Assembly (NCBI GenBank): GCA_022821545.1
Contig: JAJEDJ010000001.1
Coordinates: forward strand, 1-64,000
Length of the DNA stretch: 64,000 bases
Reading direction: 5' to 3'
From: Caldilineaceae bacterium
GTDB lineage: Bacteria > Chloroflexota > Anaerolineae > Caldilineales > Caldilineaceae
A program made the position numbers and the translations under genes. The notes under the pieces are model-generated. The model worked only from the letters and a program-made list of their open reading frames with translations, was not told the DNA's origin and searched no databases. Positions 27,471-36,156 of this stretch are shown piece by piece; positions within the stretch are counted from its first letter, which is position 1, and every line of letters begins with the position of its first letter.

Positions 27471-28193
27471 TCACTCTTCGTCATCCCCGTAGCTGTGACC
27501 GGCGAGAATCGCCCGCACCTCCGCCGCACTCGAAGCATTCTGCATCCGGCCGATGCGCTCCTCTTCATGGGCCAGCAGCTTCTTGACGTTGCGGAGGACG
27601 TCCTCCATTTTGTCAGCCGGGAACTTGCAGGCGCCGTTTTCATCCATATGCACGATTTCGCCGGGCGCGACGTCCATGCCGCGGACGTGGACCGGCACAT
27701 TGACAGATTGCACGGCCATGGCACCATGCCCGGGCGTGACGCCGCTGAGCAGATACTGGAAGCCCATCGGCCTGATCTCGTCGATATCTCTCGACGGTCC
27801 GTTCGAGATGCAGCCGACACAGCCGACCGCCTGCATCGCGGCCGTCATGTTGCCGCCGGCCAGCCCCACCTTGCCGGCAATTTCGGGGGGAAACTTCTGC
27901 TCCAGGACCAGGATCGTGGGTTTCGGCGAGGCGTCCAGCGCCTCGAGCACGTCCGTAAATCCGACGCGCGAGAAGTTGGGATCGGGCAGTCCGTAGACGC
28001 ATGTGACCGCGTAACCGGCCAGCGCGCCCAACTCCGGATACATGCAGCGAATGGTTTCGTCCGTATACCAGTTTTCCGTCCACGGGTTGTAAAGGCCCAG
28101 GCAGAGCGGATCTTCAGGGTAGGTGGCAACTACGTTGGTGATGGACGGCGTATCGACCGTCTTCAGCTCTTCCAGGATCGCTTGGGAGTTCAT
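27471..28193 (-). CDS. RraA family protein (HMG/CHA aldolase-like)
   Basis: Protein of 240 aa of the RraA fold, which includes 4-hydroxy-4-methyl-2-oxoglutarate / oxaloacetate-decarboxylating aldolases and the RNase E inhibitor RraA. Family blocks seen are D-T-P-S-I-T-N at the start, G-G-N-M-T-A-A-M, G-C-V-G-x-I-S-N-G-P-S-R-D (the R-D pair needed for aldolase activity) and the closing G-E-I-V-H-M-D-E-N-G. The RD pair favours an aldolase/decarboxylase. Last gene of the minus-strand run; AAGGAATACTGA precedes the ATG. Confidence 0.88.
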   Translation of the reverse strand: MNSQAILEELKTVDTPSITNVVATYPEDPLCLGLYNPWTENWYTDETIRCMYPELGALAGYAVTCVYGLPDPNFSRVGFTDVLEALDASPKPTILVLEQKFPPEIAGKVGLAGGNMTAAMQAVGCVGCISNGPSRDIDEIRPMGFQYLLSGVTPGHGAMAVQSVNVPVHVRGMDVAPGEIVHMDENGACKFPADKMEDVLRNVKKLLAHEEERIGRMQNASSAAEVRAILAGHSYGDDEE

Positions 28194-28223
28194 TCAGTAT
28201 TCCTTGTGTGGTAGGTCCGGGCT

Positions 28224-29438
28224 CTATTCTGATTTGCTGCGTCTGGAACCATAGGTGTGGACAAATTCGCAGATCCGCTCCATCGCCGGTTTGAGGACGT
28301 CCATGTCCGGCGCGTAACAGATCCGGATCGAACCTTCGCCGCCGTTGCCGAACGCGCTTCCCGGCGCCACCGCCACTCGCTTCGTGCGCAGCAGATCGAG
28401 GGCAAATTGGTATGAGTCGTCCACGGCTTCAAGCTGCGGAAAGAGATAGAAGGCCCCTTCCGGTTCCGGAAGGTTGACGCCGGGAACCGTTTGCAGCATC
28501 CGGGCACAAAAGTCCCGCCGCTCCTGAAACTCTTCCACCATGGCCGCGATATCGTCCTCACCGTGGGCAATCGCCGCTTCACCGCCCCGCTGGATCATTG
28601 TCGGCGCGTGCGAAACGATGAACTCGTTGAGCTGGGCAGCCTTTCTTACGAAATCTCCCCGGCTCACCATCCAACCGAGCCGCCACCCCGTCATGCAGTA
28701 GGTCTTGGAAAAGGAGTTGACGACAATGACGGCGTCTTCGCGCGAACAGAGTTTCAGGATCGAGGGCGCAATCTGCCCTGAACCGACGCCGGCTTCGCCC
28801 CGATCGCCGTAGTAGATGCGCTCGTAGACTTCGTCAGTCAGCAGCCACAGCCCGTGCCTGCGGGCGAAATCCAGCAACATCCGCTGTTCAGCGACCGTCG
28901 CGGTCCAGCCCAGGGGATTGGAGGGTGAAGCGTACAGGAGCAGGCGCGTGCGCGGCGTCAGGGCGTCCTGCATAGCGTCGACGTCGGGGGTAAAGCGCTG
29001 CCCCGCGCGCGCCATGGGCACTTCCACAGCACGTGCGCCGAACATCTCGATCATCGCCGAGCCGTTGGGCCAGTTCGGGCTGAGCACAAGTGCCTCATCA
29101 CCCGGATCGATGACGCACTTGATCGCCAGGTTCAGCGCCTGCACGCCCCCGGAAGTGACCTGAATCTCCGCGGGGTCGATCTCTACTGCGTGCAGCCTCG
29201 CTATCAGGTTGGCGATTGCAAGGCGCAGCGAGGGCAGCCCCTGGTTGGGGGAGTAGTATGTCCAACCGTCTTGCGCCGCCCGGTTCACCGCATCAATCAC
29301 GTAGGGCGGCGTGGGCAAGGTTGATTCGCCGAACTGCAGGGAAAGCACGTCCTCCATGCCGAATGCCACATCGGCCAGCGCCCGTATACGGGAGACAGGG
29401 ACGCGCTCTGCCGAGGGCGCGAAAGAAGGTGATGGCAT
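28224..29438 (-). CDS. class I/II PLP-dependent aminotransferase
   Basis: Aspartate-aminotransferase-fold enzyme of 404 aa. It has Y-Y-S-P-N-Q-G-L (substrate entry), T-S-G-G-V-Q-A-L (phosphate), P-S-N-P-L-G-W-T, D-E-V-Y-E-R and the Schiff-base region N-S-F-S-K-T-Y-C-M-T-G-W-R-L-G-W. The C-terminal carboxylate-binding Arg lies in S-I-R-I-C-Y. It transfers an amino group between an amino acid and a 2-oxo acid. An open frame continues upstream to 29657, but that segment overlaps the previous gene and lacks family similarity, so 29438 is used; its Shine-Dalgarno is poor. Confidence 0.9.
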   Translation of the reverse strand: MPSPSFAPSAERVPVSRIRALADVAFGMEDVLSLQFGESTLPTPPYVIDAVNRAAQDGWTYYSPNQGLPSLRLAIANLIARLHAVEIDPAEIQVTSGGVQALNLAIKCVIDPGDEALVLSPNWPNGSAMIEMFGARAVEVPMARAGQRFTPDVDAMQDALTPRTRLLLYASPSNPLGWTATVAEQRMLLDFARRHGLWLLTDEVYERIYYGDRGEAGVGSGQIAPSILKLCSREDAVIVVNSFSKTYCMTGWRLGWMVSRGDFVRKAAQLNEFIVSHAPTMIQRGGEAAIAHGEDDIAAMVEEFQERRDFCARMLQTVPGVNLPEPEGAFYLFPQLEAVDDSYQFALDLLRTKRVAVAPGSAFGNGGEGSIRICYAPDMDVLKPAMERICEFVHTYGSRRSKSE

Positions 29439-29515
29439 GAGGGGTGAGGCGATCCTTTCCGACCCGAACAGGGCTGCAGTTGCGGAGAGACCGGCTGCAG
29501 GCTCGCGGGCAGCGG

Positions 29516-29809
29516 CTATTCCTGCAGCAGGGCGCGGGCGATCTCCTCCCACTCTTGCGGCAGGGGGGCGCTGCTCGCGGGCTTTTGCGCGCGGCGATAC
29601 CAGTGCTCGGCGTTCGGGATATCGCCCTCGACGCGGTGCAGATAGGCATGCACCCACGCCGATCCGTTACCGTCCGGTTGATCCTGCAAAAGGACGTGGG
29701 CGCCTTCCCAGTCGTCGCCCGCTTCCATCCATAGCGCACGCAGCGGAGCGCTCACATCGTCGGGCGGCACCTCGTTTGAAAGGCTGGCCTTGAATTCGTC
29801 AAATGTCAT
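29516..29809 (-). CDS. small conserved protein, TPR-like
   Basis: Soluble 97-aa protein rich in Trp: a W-M-E-A-G-D-D-W block, a central A-W-V-H-A-Y-L-H-R-V-E-G-D motif and W-Y-R-R-A, ending E-E-W-E-E-I-A. I recall this as a widespread small hypothetical family; the helix-turn pattern resembles a single TPR hairpin pair. The start at 29809 is chosen because GAGGAG lies six bases upstream; the open frame runs to 29827 with a TTG. It sits between RidA and the aminotransferase on the same strand. Confidence 0.75.
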   Translation of the reverse strand: MTFDEFKASLSNEVPPDDVSAPLRALWMEAGDDWEGAHVLLQDQPDGNGSAWVHAYLHRVEGDIPNAEHWYRRAQKPASSAPLPQEWEEIARALLQE

Positions 29810-29860
29810 CGTTGGCTCCTCGTTCAATTGGCTGCTCGCCAGTTTCCGGATGCGCTGCCT

Positions 29861-30241
29861 CTACTCGGGGACGACCGCGATGCAATCGACTTCAAGCATA
29901 ATGTTCGGCAGCTGGCAGCCGACCGTCGTGCGGGCCGGATAAGGCTTGGTGACATACTGCTCGTAGACCTCATTCATCTCGGCAAAGTCGTTCAGGTCGG
30001 CCAGAAAGACACCGACCTTCGTTACGTGTTCCCAGGAAGTTCCCGCGGCTTCCAGGAGGATCGTCAGATTGTCGAATACGCGCGTCGCCTGCTCACGAAA
30101 TCCGCCCTCGACCCGTTGCCCGGTTGCCGGATCCAGGGGACCCTGCCCCGCGATGTACGCGACCGGCCCGTCAGCTACGATGCCCTGCGAATAGATGCCG
30201 GCGGGCGGCGCGCCCTTTTCGGTGTATACTTCCTTGCGCAT
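29861..30241 (-). CDS. RidA family reactive intermediate deaminase
   Basis: Canonical-length RidA (126 aa) with A-G-I-Y-S-Q-G, Y-I-A-G-Q-G-P-L-D-P, F-x-N-L and V-T-K-V-G-V-F-L, then the active-site stretch P-A-R-T-T-V-G-C (substrate-binding Arg) and E-V-D-C-I-A-V. RidA hydrolyses 2-aminoacrylate and related imines made by PLP enzymes, here plausibly the aminotransferase downstream. GGGAGACAGCAGAA precedes the ATG. Confidence 0.92.
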   Translation of the reverse strand: MRKEVYTEKGAPPAGIYSQGIVADGPVAYIAGQGPLDPATGQRVEGGFREQATRVFDNLTILLEAAGTSWEHVTKVGVFLADLNDFAEMNEVYEQYVTKPYPARTTVGCQLPNIMLEVDCIAVVPE

Positions 30242-30314
30242 TTCTGCTGTCTCCCGTTGTTTTCGACTGCGTGAAAATAGTAGAGAATCGGCCTATTCAC
30301 ATGATTGCGTTGTT

Positions 30315-30839
30315 TTATTTGGGCTGCGCGTTCTGAATTCTCGCCGGCCACCGGCTCTTGATATAGGCCAAAACGGCCCAGATTTCGGAATCGTCAAGCT
30401 GGTCTCCGAAACCGATCATATTGCTACGGTATCCCCTGCCAACGAAGGCTTCCGTTCCAATCTTGGTTATTTCAAACAGCTGCTCGTCGGGGTGATGCCA
30501 GGTGTGACCGGTCTCATCGTGGGGAGGGGCTGGCAGAAATCCGTTCTCATCTCGTATTTTCCAGTTTGGCTGCCCTTCAAGCTCTGCGCCGTGGCAGGAG
30601 GCGCATTGCTGCTGGTAGAGAATCTCCCCCAGCGCCACCAATTGAGGATTGGAAGCATCGGCGCCGTCTACAGGCCCCTCAATCTGCGGAAGACTGACCT
30701 CGGTCGGCGTTGCCGTAACTTCCACTGTCGGGGTTGCGCTCGACAACGCCTGGCCGCTTTCTCCGCGGCCGGGCGGCCCGCAACCCATCGGAATCAGAGT
30801 AAACGCAAGGGCCAAGAGCGTAATCGTCCCGGGCTTCAT
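30315..30839 (-). CDS. mono-haem cytochrome c lipoprotein
   Basis: Protein of 174 aa with a lipoprotein signal (I-P-M-G-C, Cys20), a Ser/Thr/Pro linker and a class I cytochrome c domain. The haem site is C-A-S-C-H (Cys79, Cys82, His83); the distal ligand is probably Met141 in S-N-M-I-G-F, and the C-terminal helix is W-A-V-L-A-Y-I-K-S. It would carry single electrons at the outer membrane face. It begins three bases after the M19 dipeptidase stop, with its ribosome-binding site inside that gene, so the two are coupled although no functional link is evident. Confidence 0.92.
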   Translation of the reverse strand: MKPGTITLLALAFTLIPMGCGPPGRGESGQALSSATPTVEVTATPTEVSLPQIEGPVDGADASNPQLVALGEILYQQQCASCHGAELEGQPNWKIRDENGFLPAPPHDETGHTWHHPDEQLFEITKIGTEAFVGRGYRSNMIGFGDQLDDSEIWAVLAYIKSRWPARIQNAQPK

Positions 30840-30842
30840 CCT

Positions 30843-31913
30843 CTAGTCCTTTAACGCCTCCCGCAGGAGCCGCAGCCAGTTCCCATGACAGATCGCGGCA
30901 ATGTCATTCTCTGCGTAGCCGTTGCCGCGCAGCAACTCCGGGATCCGCTGCAGATCGGCGATCGTATCGAGGTCGGCAGGCGACTGCTCGCGGCCGAAAC
31001 CGCCGTCGAGATCGGTCCCGATGGCGATGTTTTGGGCATTGCCCGCCAGTTCGCATATGTGATCAACGTGGGGCACTATATCTTCCAGCAAGATATCGTA
31101 GTTCCACTGCTGGCCGCCGCGCCACTTCGTCGACATCATCCAGACGTCCATCGCCATGCCGACTACGCCGCCCCGCTCGATGATAGCGCGCAGTTGTTCG
31201 TCGCTGAACTGCCGCTGGTGCGGGACGATCGCGCGGCAGTTGTTGTGGCTGGCCAGAACCGGGCCATTGTAGATCTCCAGCGCCTCCCAGAACGATTCAT
31301 CTGACAGATGCGTCAGGTCCAGCATGATCCCCAGCCGCTGCATCTCCCGCAGCAGCTCCGGTCCCATCTCGCCCAGTCCCAGTTCAGTCCCTGTGCCGCC
31401 TGCGTAGCGGTTGGGCCCGTAATGGGACGGACCGATCGCACGCAACCCCGCCTCGTACCAGAACTCAACATGCTCCGGCGAGAGGATCGGATCGGCCCCC
31501 TCCATCGACAGCACAAACCCGAGCGGCGGCTCCTCACCTCCCGCGTCCTCCCATGCCGTCCATGCAGTCCAGTGCCCGTCCAGCTCGGTCCCGGTCGTGA
31601 TGACACGCACGATCCCCAACTCTTCCAACCCCCGGTAGTAGGCCAAATGACCCTGCGCCATCGCGCTGGCCTGGGTGGGATGATCGTAGTCTATGTTTGG
31701 GGCGGGGCGTCCTGTCGAACGCGCGATAGCGGTAGCAAAGCTGAGCGCCACGCGGCCGCTTCGCATCTCCGGAAAGGCGACCGTGCCGTATCCCTGTCCC
31801 TTACCGCTGTTCTTCTGCTCAGTCGTCCGAATCGTATAGACCGAACGCGTCAGGTCCCGGTTGCCCTGCAGCGCGTTCATCGCCAGATCGAGGTGGGCGT
31901 CAATGAGAAGCAT
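30843..31913 (-). CDS. dipeptidase, peptidase family M19
   Basis: Renal-dipeptidase-type zinc enzyme of 356 aa. D-A-H-L-D-L at the N-terminus gives the His-x-Asp zinc pair. The bridging Glu lies in S-M-E-G-A, further His ligands are in L-T-H-L-S-D and A-S-H-N-N-C, and the T-D-L-D-G-G-F motif is present. It cleaves dipeptides, often with D-residues. No signal sequence. The start at 31913 has GGAG upstream and matches the family N-terminus; the open frame extends to 31961. Confidence 0.92.
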   Translation of the reverse strand: MLLIDAHLDLAMNALQGNRDLTRSVYTIRTTEQKNSGKGQGYGTVAFPEMRSGRVALSFATAIARSTGRPAPNIDYDHPTQASAMAQGHLAYYRGLEELGIVRVITTGTELDGHWTAWTAWEDAGGEEPPLGFVLSMEGADPILSPEHVEFWYEAGLRAIGPSHYGPNRYAGGTGTELGLGEMGPELLREMQRLGIMLDLTHLSDESFWEALEIYNGPVLASHNNCRAIVPHQRQFSDEQLRAIIERGGVVGMAMDVWMMSTKWRGGQQWNYDILLEDIVPHVDHICELAGNAQNIAIGTDLDGGFGREQSPADLDTIADLQRIPELLRGNGYAENDIAAICHGNWLRLLREALKD

Positions 31914-32002
31914 GGAGGACTCCAGGGAGTGCGACTGTCTGAACGGATGCAGATGTTTCAAAGGGGGGGCGGCGGGACATTACAGACGGCGTCAGCTTTC
32001 CG

Positions 32003-32899
32003 CTACATAGCCGGAATCTGCAGCTGCCTCTCGACCTGCAAACTGGCGCTGTCTACCACGGTGACCCCGTTTTCGCCGCCGACGTAGACGCTGCCGTCCA
32101 CTTCCAGCATACAGAGGGCAGGCGTGCTGCCTGCAACCGGAGTCCAGGCAGCGCCGTCGTGCGAGCTCCACAACTGCGTGTCATCGCTCAGCAGCCATTT
32201 TACCGAACCGCCGCCGCCGTTCGCCAGGGCAACGAGCGAGTTCACCTGCTCCGGCGCGCCGTCCACGGCGGCAAAAGAGCGGCCCCCGTCCGTGGACCGC
32301 CAGAGTCCGCCTTCCTCCGTTCCCGCCAGGACCTGCCCGCTGCAATGCACATCAGGCGCCACCGCGACGGTCTGGTAGGCAGCGTCAGCGGAACTGCTGC
32401 GCTTCCACCCCAGCCCGGCATTGGGCGAACGGTAGATGCCCTCCTCCGTCCCCGCAAACACCACCTGCCAGCGGGGCCACGCGTCCTCCTCCATCGGCGG
32501 CGCCCAGGCAAGCGTCAGAACGGTAAGGTTACGCAAGCCAAAATTGCTGGGCATCCAGCGGAGGCCCCGATCGCGGGTGCGAAGCACGCCGTCACCCTCG
32601 CTGCCGGCCAGGATAACACCCGAGTCGTCGTAGTCCGGCGATGAGGCGAAAGTGAGCACGGCTGACTCCGCGCCCTCCTGCCAGGCCGCCTGCCACTGTT
32701 CGGCGCTGTCCAGGAGATAGGCCACGCCAAAGGGGGCGCCGCCGGTGAAAATGCGGTCCCCCAGACTGCAGGCCGCGGTCAACCTTTCCTGGGGCTGGGG
32801 TGTTGGCGTCAGTTCCTCCTCGCCAACGGCAAACAGGCCATACGGGCCGGCGGCCCATATGCTTCCTTCATGTTCTGATAGGGAGAGAATGATCGACAT
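32003..32899 (-). CDS. beta-propeller (BNR/sialidase-like repeat) protein
   Basis: Protein of 298 aa made of repeated blades with Asp-box-like turns: L-R-T-R-D-R-G-L-R-W, I-Y-R-S-P-N-A-G-L-G-W and L-W-R-S-T-D-G-G-R-S-F. Similar repeats occur in sialidases, photosystem assembly factor YCF48 and WD40-like proteins. There is no signal peptide, so it is probably an intracellular scaffold or binding protein rather than a glycosidase, and the catalytic residues of sialidases are not seen. Its ATG lies three bases after the GroEL-like stop, suggesting co-translation and possibly a shared task. Confidence 0.8.
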   Translation of the reverse strand: MSIILSLSEHEGSIWAAGPYGLFAVGEEELTPTPQPQERLTAACSLGDRIFTGGAPFGVAYLLDSAEQWQAAWQEGAESAVLTFASSPDYDDSGVILAGSEGDGVLRTRDRGLRWMPSNFGLRNLTVLTLAWAPPMEEDAWPRWQVVFAGTEEGIYRSPNAGLGWKRSSSADAAYQTVAVAPDVHCSGQVLAGTEEGGLWRSTDGGRSFAAVDGAPEQVNSLVALANGGGGSVKWLLSDDTQLWSSHDGAAWTPVAGSTPALCMLEVDGSVYVGGENGVTVVDSASLQVERQLQIPAM

Positions 32900-32902
32900 C
32901 GT

Positions 32903-34531
32903 TTACGGTTCCATGCTTTCTGTTGGTTCGCGGTGGAATACGATGGTGTTGGTGCCCAGCGCCATCAACGCCCCGCTGACGGCCGTTTCCAGCACCGCGG
33001 TCTGCACGCCCGTGACGTCGACCAGGCCGGTTTCGCGAGCATTGACAAGCTGCTTTTTGACGACATCATAGGCATAGGCCGGGCCGGCCTCCTCCAGCCG
33101 GATGGCGGCCACCGAAGGAGATTCAATGCCCGCGTTGTGGACGATCTGCAGGAATGGCGCGTTCAGAGAATCGTACAGCACCTTGACGCCAACGTTCTCC
33201 TCACCGTCCATCTCGAGTTTGTCCAGCGCTTTACGGGCATGGACGAACGCGGCGGCGCCGCCAGGTACAACCCCGGTTCTGTGCGCCTGCGAAACGGCCG
33301 TGAGCGCCCGCTCCGAAAGCCCCGAAACAATATCCCGCTCATGCTTGAGATTGGTGCCCACCTTGAGCACGCCCATGCCGCCCGTGAGCGCAGCAATGCG
33401 GTTGATGATGTCGTCGCGTTCATCATCGTCAACCCGCAGGCCCTCAAGCCGGGCGCGCAGCTGATCGACCGTCTCCTGCATCTCGGAAATGCGACTCTGA
33501 TAGGGCTGCAGCTGCATCATCTTGCGGTCAACCTGGACGCGCATCGCTTCGCCCAGATCGGCCTCATTGGCATTGGCCGCGTAGGCGAAATAGTTGCGGC
33601 CGAGGATATTGGCTCCGGTCAGCGTCGTCAGGTCCTGGAAAGCCATTCGTCGCGGGTCGCCGATCTCCTTCATCTGGATGCCGAGAATCGAAATCTTCTT
33701 CTTTTCCTCGGTCTGGTTGCGCACCATGACATGGAGCGCCTCCTCCTTGATATGGGAGGCGATGATGACAAGAGATTTCTTGCCCATCTTCATCGCCGCC
33801 TCGATCAGGGCAACCGTTTCAGCCGCCTCCGAGAGCGTGTCATCGACCAGGGCAATCGTGGAATCCCCGTAGATGGCCCATTTGCGAATCGGGTCAGTGT
33901 ACAGGTGGAAACTGGCGATCTCGGCCTTGTAGTTGGCGCCGGCATGATATTCACGCGCCAGAAAAGGAGCGACAAACTTTTCCACCGAGACGCGCGCGTC
34001 CGGTCCCAGCAGGTAGCTCAGTTCGCCGATCGTGGCAGCCAGGTCCCGGTCTTTGACAACGGTCAGGGCCACCACCGCGAGGTCGTCTTCGGTTTCGACC
34101 GGCGCGGCCATTTCAGTCAGTTCCCGGCAAATGGCCGCAGAGGCCGCCTGCAGACCGATCTCCAACTCCCGGTAACCTATTCCGGCCGTCAGCATTTTCA
34201 AGGACTGGCGGTAGATCTCCCGCGTCAGGAGGGCCGTGGCCGTCCCGCCGTCACCTACTTTTCCGGCAATCCGCCAAACGATGTGACGCATCAGCATCGC
34301 GCCGACATCCACTTTCGGGTCTCCCAGGCTGAGGATACGGCGGACTGCAGTCGCCGCGTCGTCCAGCAGCTCCGGCCCGCGCGTGCCGTCCCGCTCATGC
34401 ACGACATGCCCGCCGACCGGTCCAAGGGTGGGCGCCAGCAGGTCGGCAATGCTGTTGATGCCTTCGCTCAGACTCTCGTGGGTCTCTTCCGGGCCGGCGA
34501 CCGCGGCCCTGTAGTTTTTGATGCGTTCCAA
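32903..34531 (-). CDS. divergent GroEL/Cpn60 paralogue lacking catalytic Asp
   Basis: Group I chaperonin-like protein of 542 aa. The N-terminal ATP-binding region is degenerate but recognisable (L-A-P-T-L-G-P-V-G-G, then G-D-G-G-T-A-T-A with Asp94). Where GroEL has Asp398 (V-E-D-A-L), the aligned segment here reads S-E-R-A-L, putting Arg408 at the catalytic position. The C-terminus ends P-T-E-S-M-E-P without a Gly-Gly-Met tail. An insertion-like helical segment (about 335-375) lies in the apical/intermediate region. No groES is adjacent. Start is TTG behind GAGGTGTAAAG. It is probably a specialised paralogue that does not cycle by normal ATP hydrolysis, possibly with the propeller protein encoded next to it. 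Confidence 0.88.
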   Translation of the reverse strand: MERIKNYRAAVAGPEETHESLSEGINSIADLLAPTLGPVGGHVVHERDGTRGPELLDDAATAVRRILSLGDPKVDVGAMLMRHIVWRIAGKVGDGGTATALLTREIYRQSLKMLTAGIGYRELEIGLQAASAAICRELTEMAAPVETEDDLAVVALTVVKDRDLAATIGELSYLLGPDARVSVEKFVAPFLAREYHAGANYKAEIASFHLYTDPIRKWAIYGDSTIALVDDTLSEAAETVALIEAAMKMGKKSLVIIASHIKEEALHVMVRNQTEEKKKISILGIQMKEIGDPRRMAFQDLTTLTGANILGRNYFAYAANANEADLGEAMRVQVDRKMMQLQPYQSRISEMQETVDQLRARLEGLRVDDDERDDIINRIAALTGGMGVLKVGTNLKHERDIVSGLSERALTAVSQAHRTGVVPGGAAAFVHARKALDKLEMDGEENVGVKVLYDSLNAPFLQIVHNAGIESPSVAAIRLEEAGPAYAYDVVKKQLVNARETGLVDVTGVQTAVLETAVSGALMALGTNTIVFHREPTESMEP

Positions 34532-34623
34532 CTTTACACCTCGATTATTTTCCGTGTACTCTGGCTATTCGTCCGGATGGTCCCGTTTTCAAGTTCATCG
34601 CATTCAAGACTACGCATTCAAGA

Positions 34624-35808
34624 CTATGACCACAAATGGGCATATTTCAACCCGCTGCCGGTGTTGAACAGTACCACGGTTTCGTCTCCCTGCAGCCAGC
34701 CCGACTCCAACAGCCGCTTCTGACCGGCCAGGGTAGCGGCACCCTCCGGGGCCGGGAAAACGCCCGTATGCCGCCCCATCTGCCTGGCGCTGCACAGCAT
34801 CTCCTCGTCGCTGACCGCAAGAGCGACGCCGCCGCTTTCGCGCACGGCCTCGAGAATCAAGAAGTCTCCCACAGCTGCAGGCACGCGCAAGCCGTCGGCA
34901 ACCGTCTGTGCGCCTTCCCAGGCCTCGGCAAACTCATTCCCCTGCTCAAATGCCCGGACCATCGGTGCGCAGCCGTTGCTCTGGATACTGACCATGCGCG
35001 GCCGTTCGCTCCCGATCAGGCCCATTTCCTCCATCTCGTCGAACGCCTTCCACATGCCCACCAAACCGGTTCCGCCGCCGGTCGGGTATATCATTACATC
35101 GGGCATACGCCAGTCCAGCTGCTCGACGACCTCATAGCCCATCGTCTTTTTTCCCTCAATCCGGTAGGGCTCCTTCAGCGTACTGACGTCAAACCAGCCG
35201 AACTCATCGACCTTCTCCCGCACCTTCGCACCGCAGTCGGTGATCAGGCCGTCCACCAACGTGACCTCCGCCCCCAGATTGCTGCACTCAACGCGAAAGG
35301 CGGCCGGCACATCGTCCGGCATATAGACATGGGCGGGCATCCCCGCTTTGGCGGCATACGCGCTCATTGCGCCCGCCGCGTTGCCCGCGCTCGGAATCGC
35401 CAGCTCCAGGGCGCCCAGCTCGAAGGCGCGGCCCACCGCCATTACCAGACCGCGCGCCTTGAAGCTGCCGGTCGGGTTGAGCGACTCATCTTTGATCAGC
35501 GTTTCGGGGCAGCCGATTTCATCGCCAAGCGCAGGCGCGCAGACCAGGGGCGTCCAACCTTCTCCCAGCTTGAGCTGGGCCGCCCGCGTCCGCACCGGGA
35601 GCACCTCTTCATACCGCCATAGCGATGGTTCACGCCGCGACAAAGATTCGCGCGTCAGCGTCTTGGCCGCCTGCGCAAGATTGTAACGCGCCAGCAAAGG
35701 TTTCTCGCAGGCCGGGCACAGATTCATCAACCGTTCTGCGTCGTACGTCTCACCACACCGGCTGCACGAAAGATGTGTGAGTGTAGAACAGGTGGCTGTC
35801 ATTCTCAA
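34624..35808 (-). CDS. thrC: threonine synthase
   Basis: PLP enzyme of 394 aa converting O-phosphohomoserine to threonine. The N-terminus has a C-x-x-C zinc-finger-like segment (C-S-R-C-G and C-P-A-C-E) seen in class II threonine synthases. The PLP Lys is in N-P-T-G-S-F-K-A-R-G; P-S-A-G-N-A-A-G-A and the glycine-rich phosphate loop T-G-G-G-T-G-L follow. First in the long minus-strand run but separated from the GroEL-like gene by about 90 bases. GGAAATTGAGA precedes the ATG. Confidence 0.93.
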   Translation of the reverse strand: MRMTATCSTLTHLSCSRCGETYDAERLMNLCPACEKPLLARYNLAQAAKTLTRESLSRREPSLWRYEEVLPVRTRAAQLKLGEGWTPLVCAPALGDEIGCPETLIKDESLNPTGSFKARGLVMAVGRAFELGALELAIPSAGNAAGAMSAYAAKAGMPAHVYMPDDVPAAFRVECSNLGAEVTLVDGLITDCGAKVREKVDEFGWFDVSTLKEPYRIEGKKTMGYEVVEQLDWRMPDVMIYPTGGGTGLVGMWKAFDEMEEMGLIGSERPRMVSIQSNGCAPMVRAFEQGNEFAEAWEGAQTVADGLRVPAAVGDFLILEAVRESGGVALAVSDEEMLCSARQMGRHTGVFPAPEGAATLAGQKRLLESGWLQGDETVVLFNTGSGLKYAHLWS

Positions 35809-36156
35809 TTTCCGGTAGGTGGATGCCGTTCGACACTAGCAAGAAGAACGCCGCGCGCTGTCATTTTTCGACATACGGAAAGAGGCTGCGGCGCAGGGGA
35901 GCCGACTGCCTGCACAATTGTACTTCTCTTCCAACAAGGAAGCAAAAAATAGCCGCGCACATTTCGCCTAGTTCCTTCTGCCACCGTCCACCAACCGCCG
36001 TCCACTACCTAAGAGACGAAGAGACTTGACATCCGGTTCACAGCCAGTAGCATTTTCCGTTAACTGCTTCTGCTTCACTGACCGCTTCTTTGCCGCAACT
36101 TTCTCCGCAGGCCAACGTAAGTACAAGAGAGGCAGTTCTACAAGAGAGGCCAGGCG
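35809..36156. other. divergent intergenic region, thrC / ABC-2 exporter
   Basis: About 350 bases, less GC-rich than its surroundings. Apart from the plus-strand promoter candidate at 36026-36053 I see no gene, repeat or stable hairpin. Confidence 0.4.
36026..36053 (+). promoter_or_regulatory. sigma-70-like promoter for ABC-2 exporter operon
   Basis: Consensus TTGACA (36026-36031), 16-base spacer, TAGCAT (36048-36053, four of six). It would give a leader of roughly 95 bases to the ATPase start. Confidence 0.4.

Noticed and set aside
29439..29657. N-terminal extension of the aminotransferase
   Set aside because: It overlaps the upstream small gene, is Arg/Pro-rich shadow sequence, and lacks similarity to the family.
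32933..34723. 596-codon plus-strand open frame opposite the chaperonin-like gene
   Set aside because: Antisense shadow caused by GC-rich codon bias; composition is not protein-like and the minus-strand gene is clearly real.
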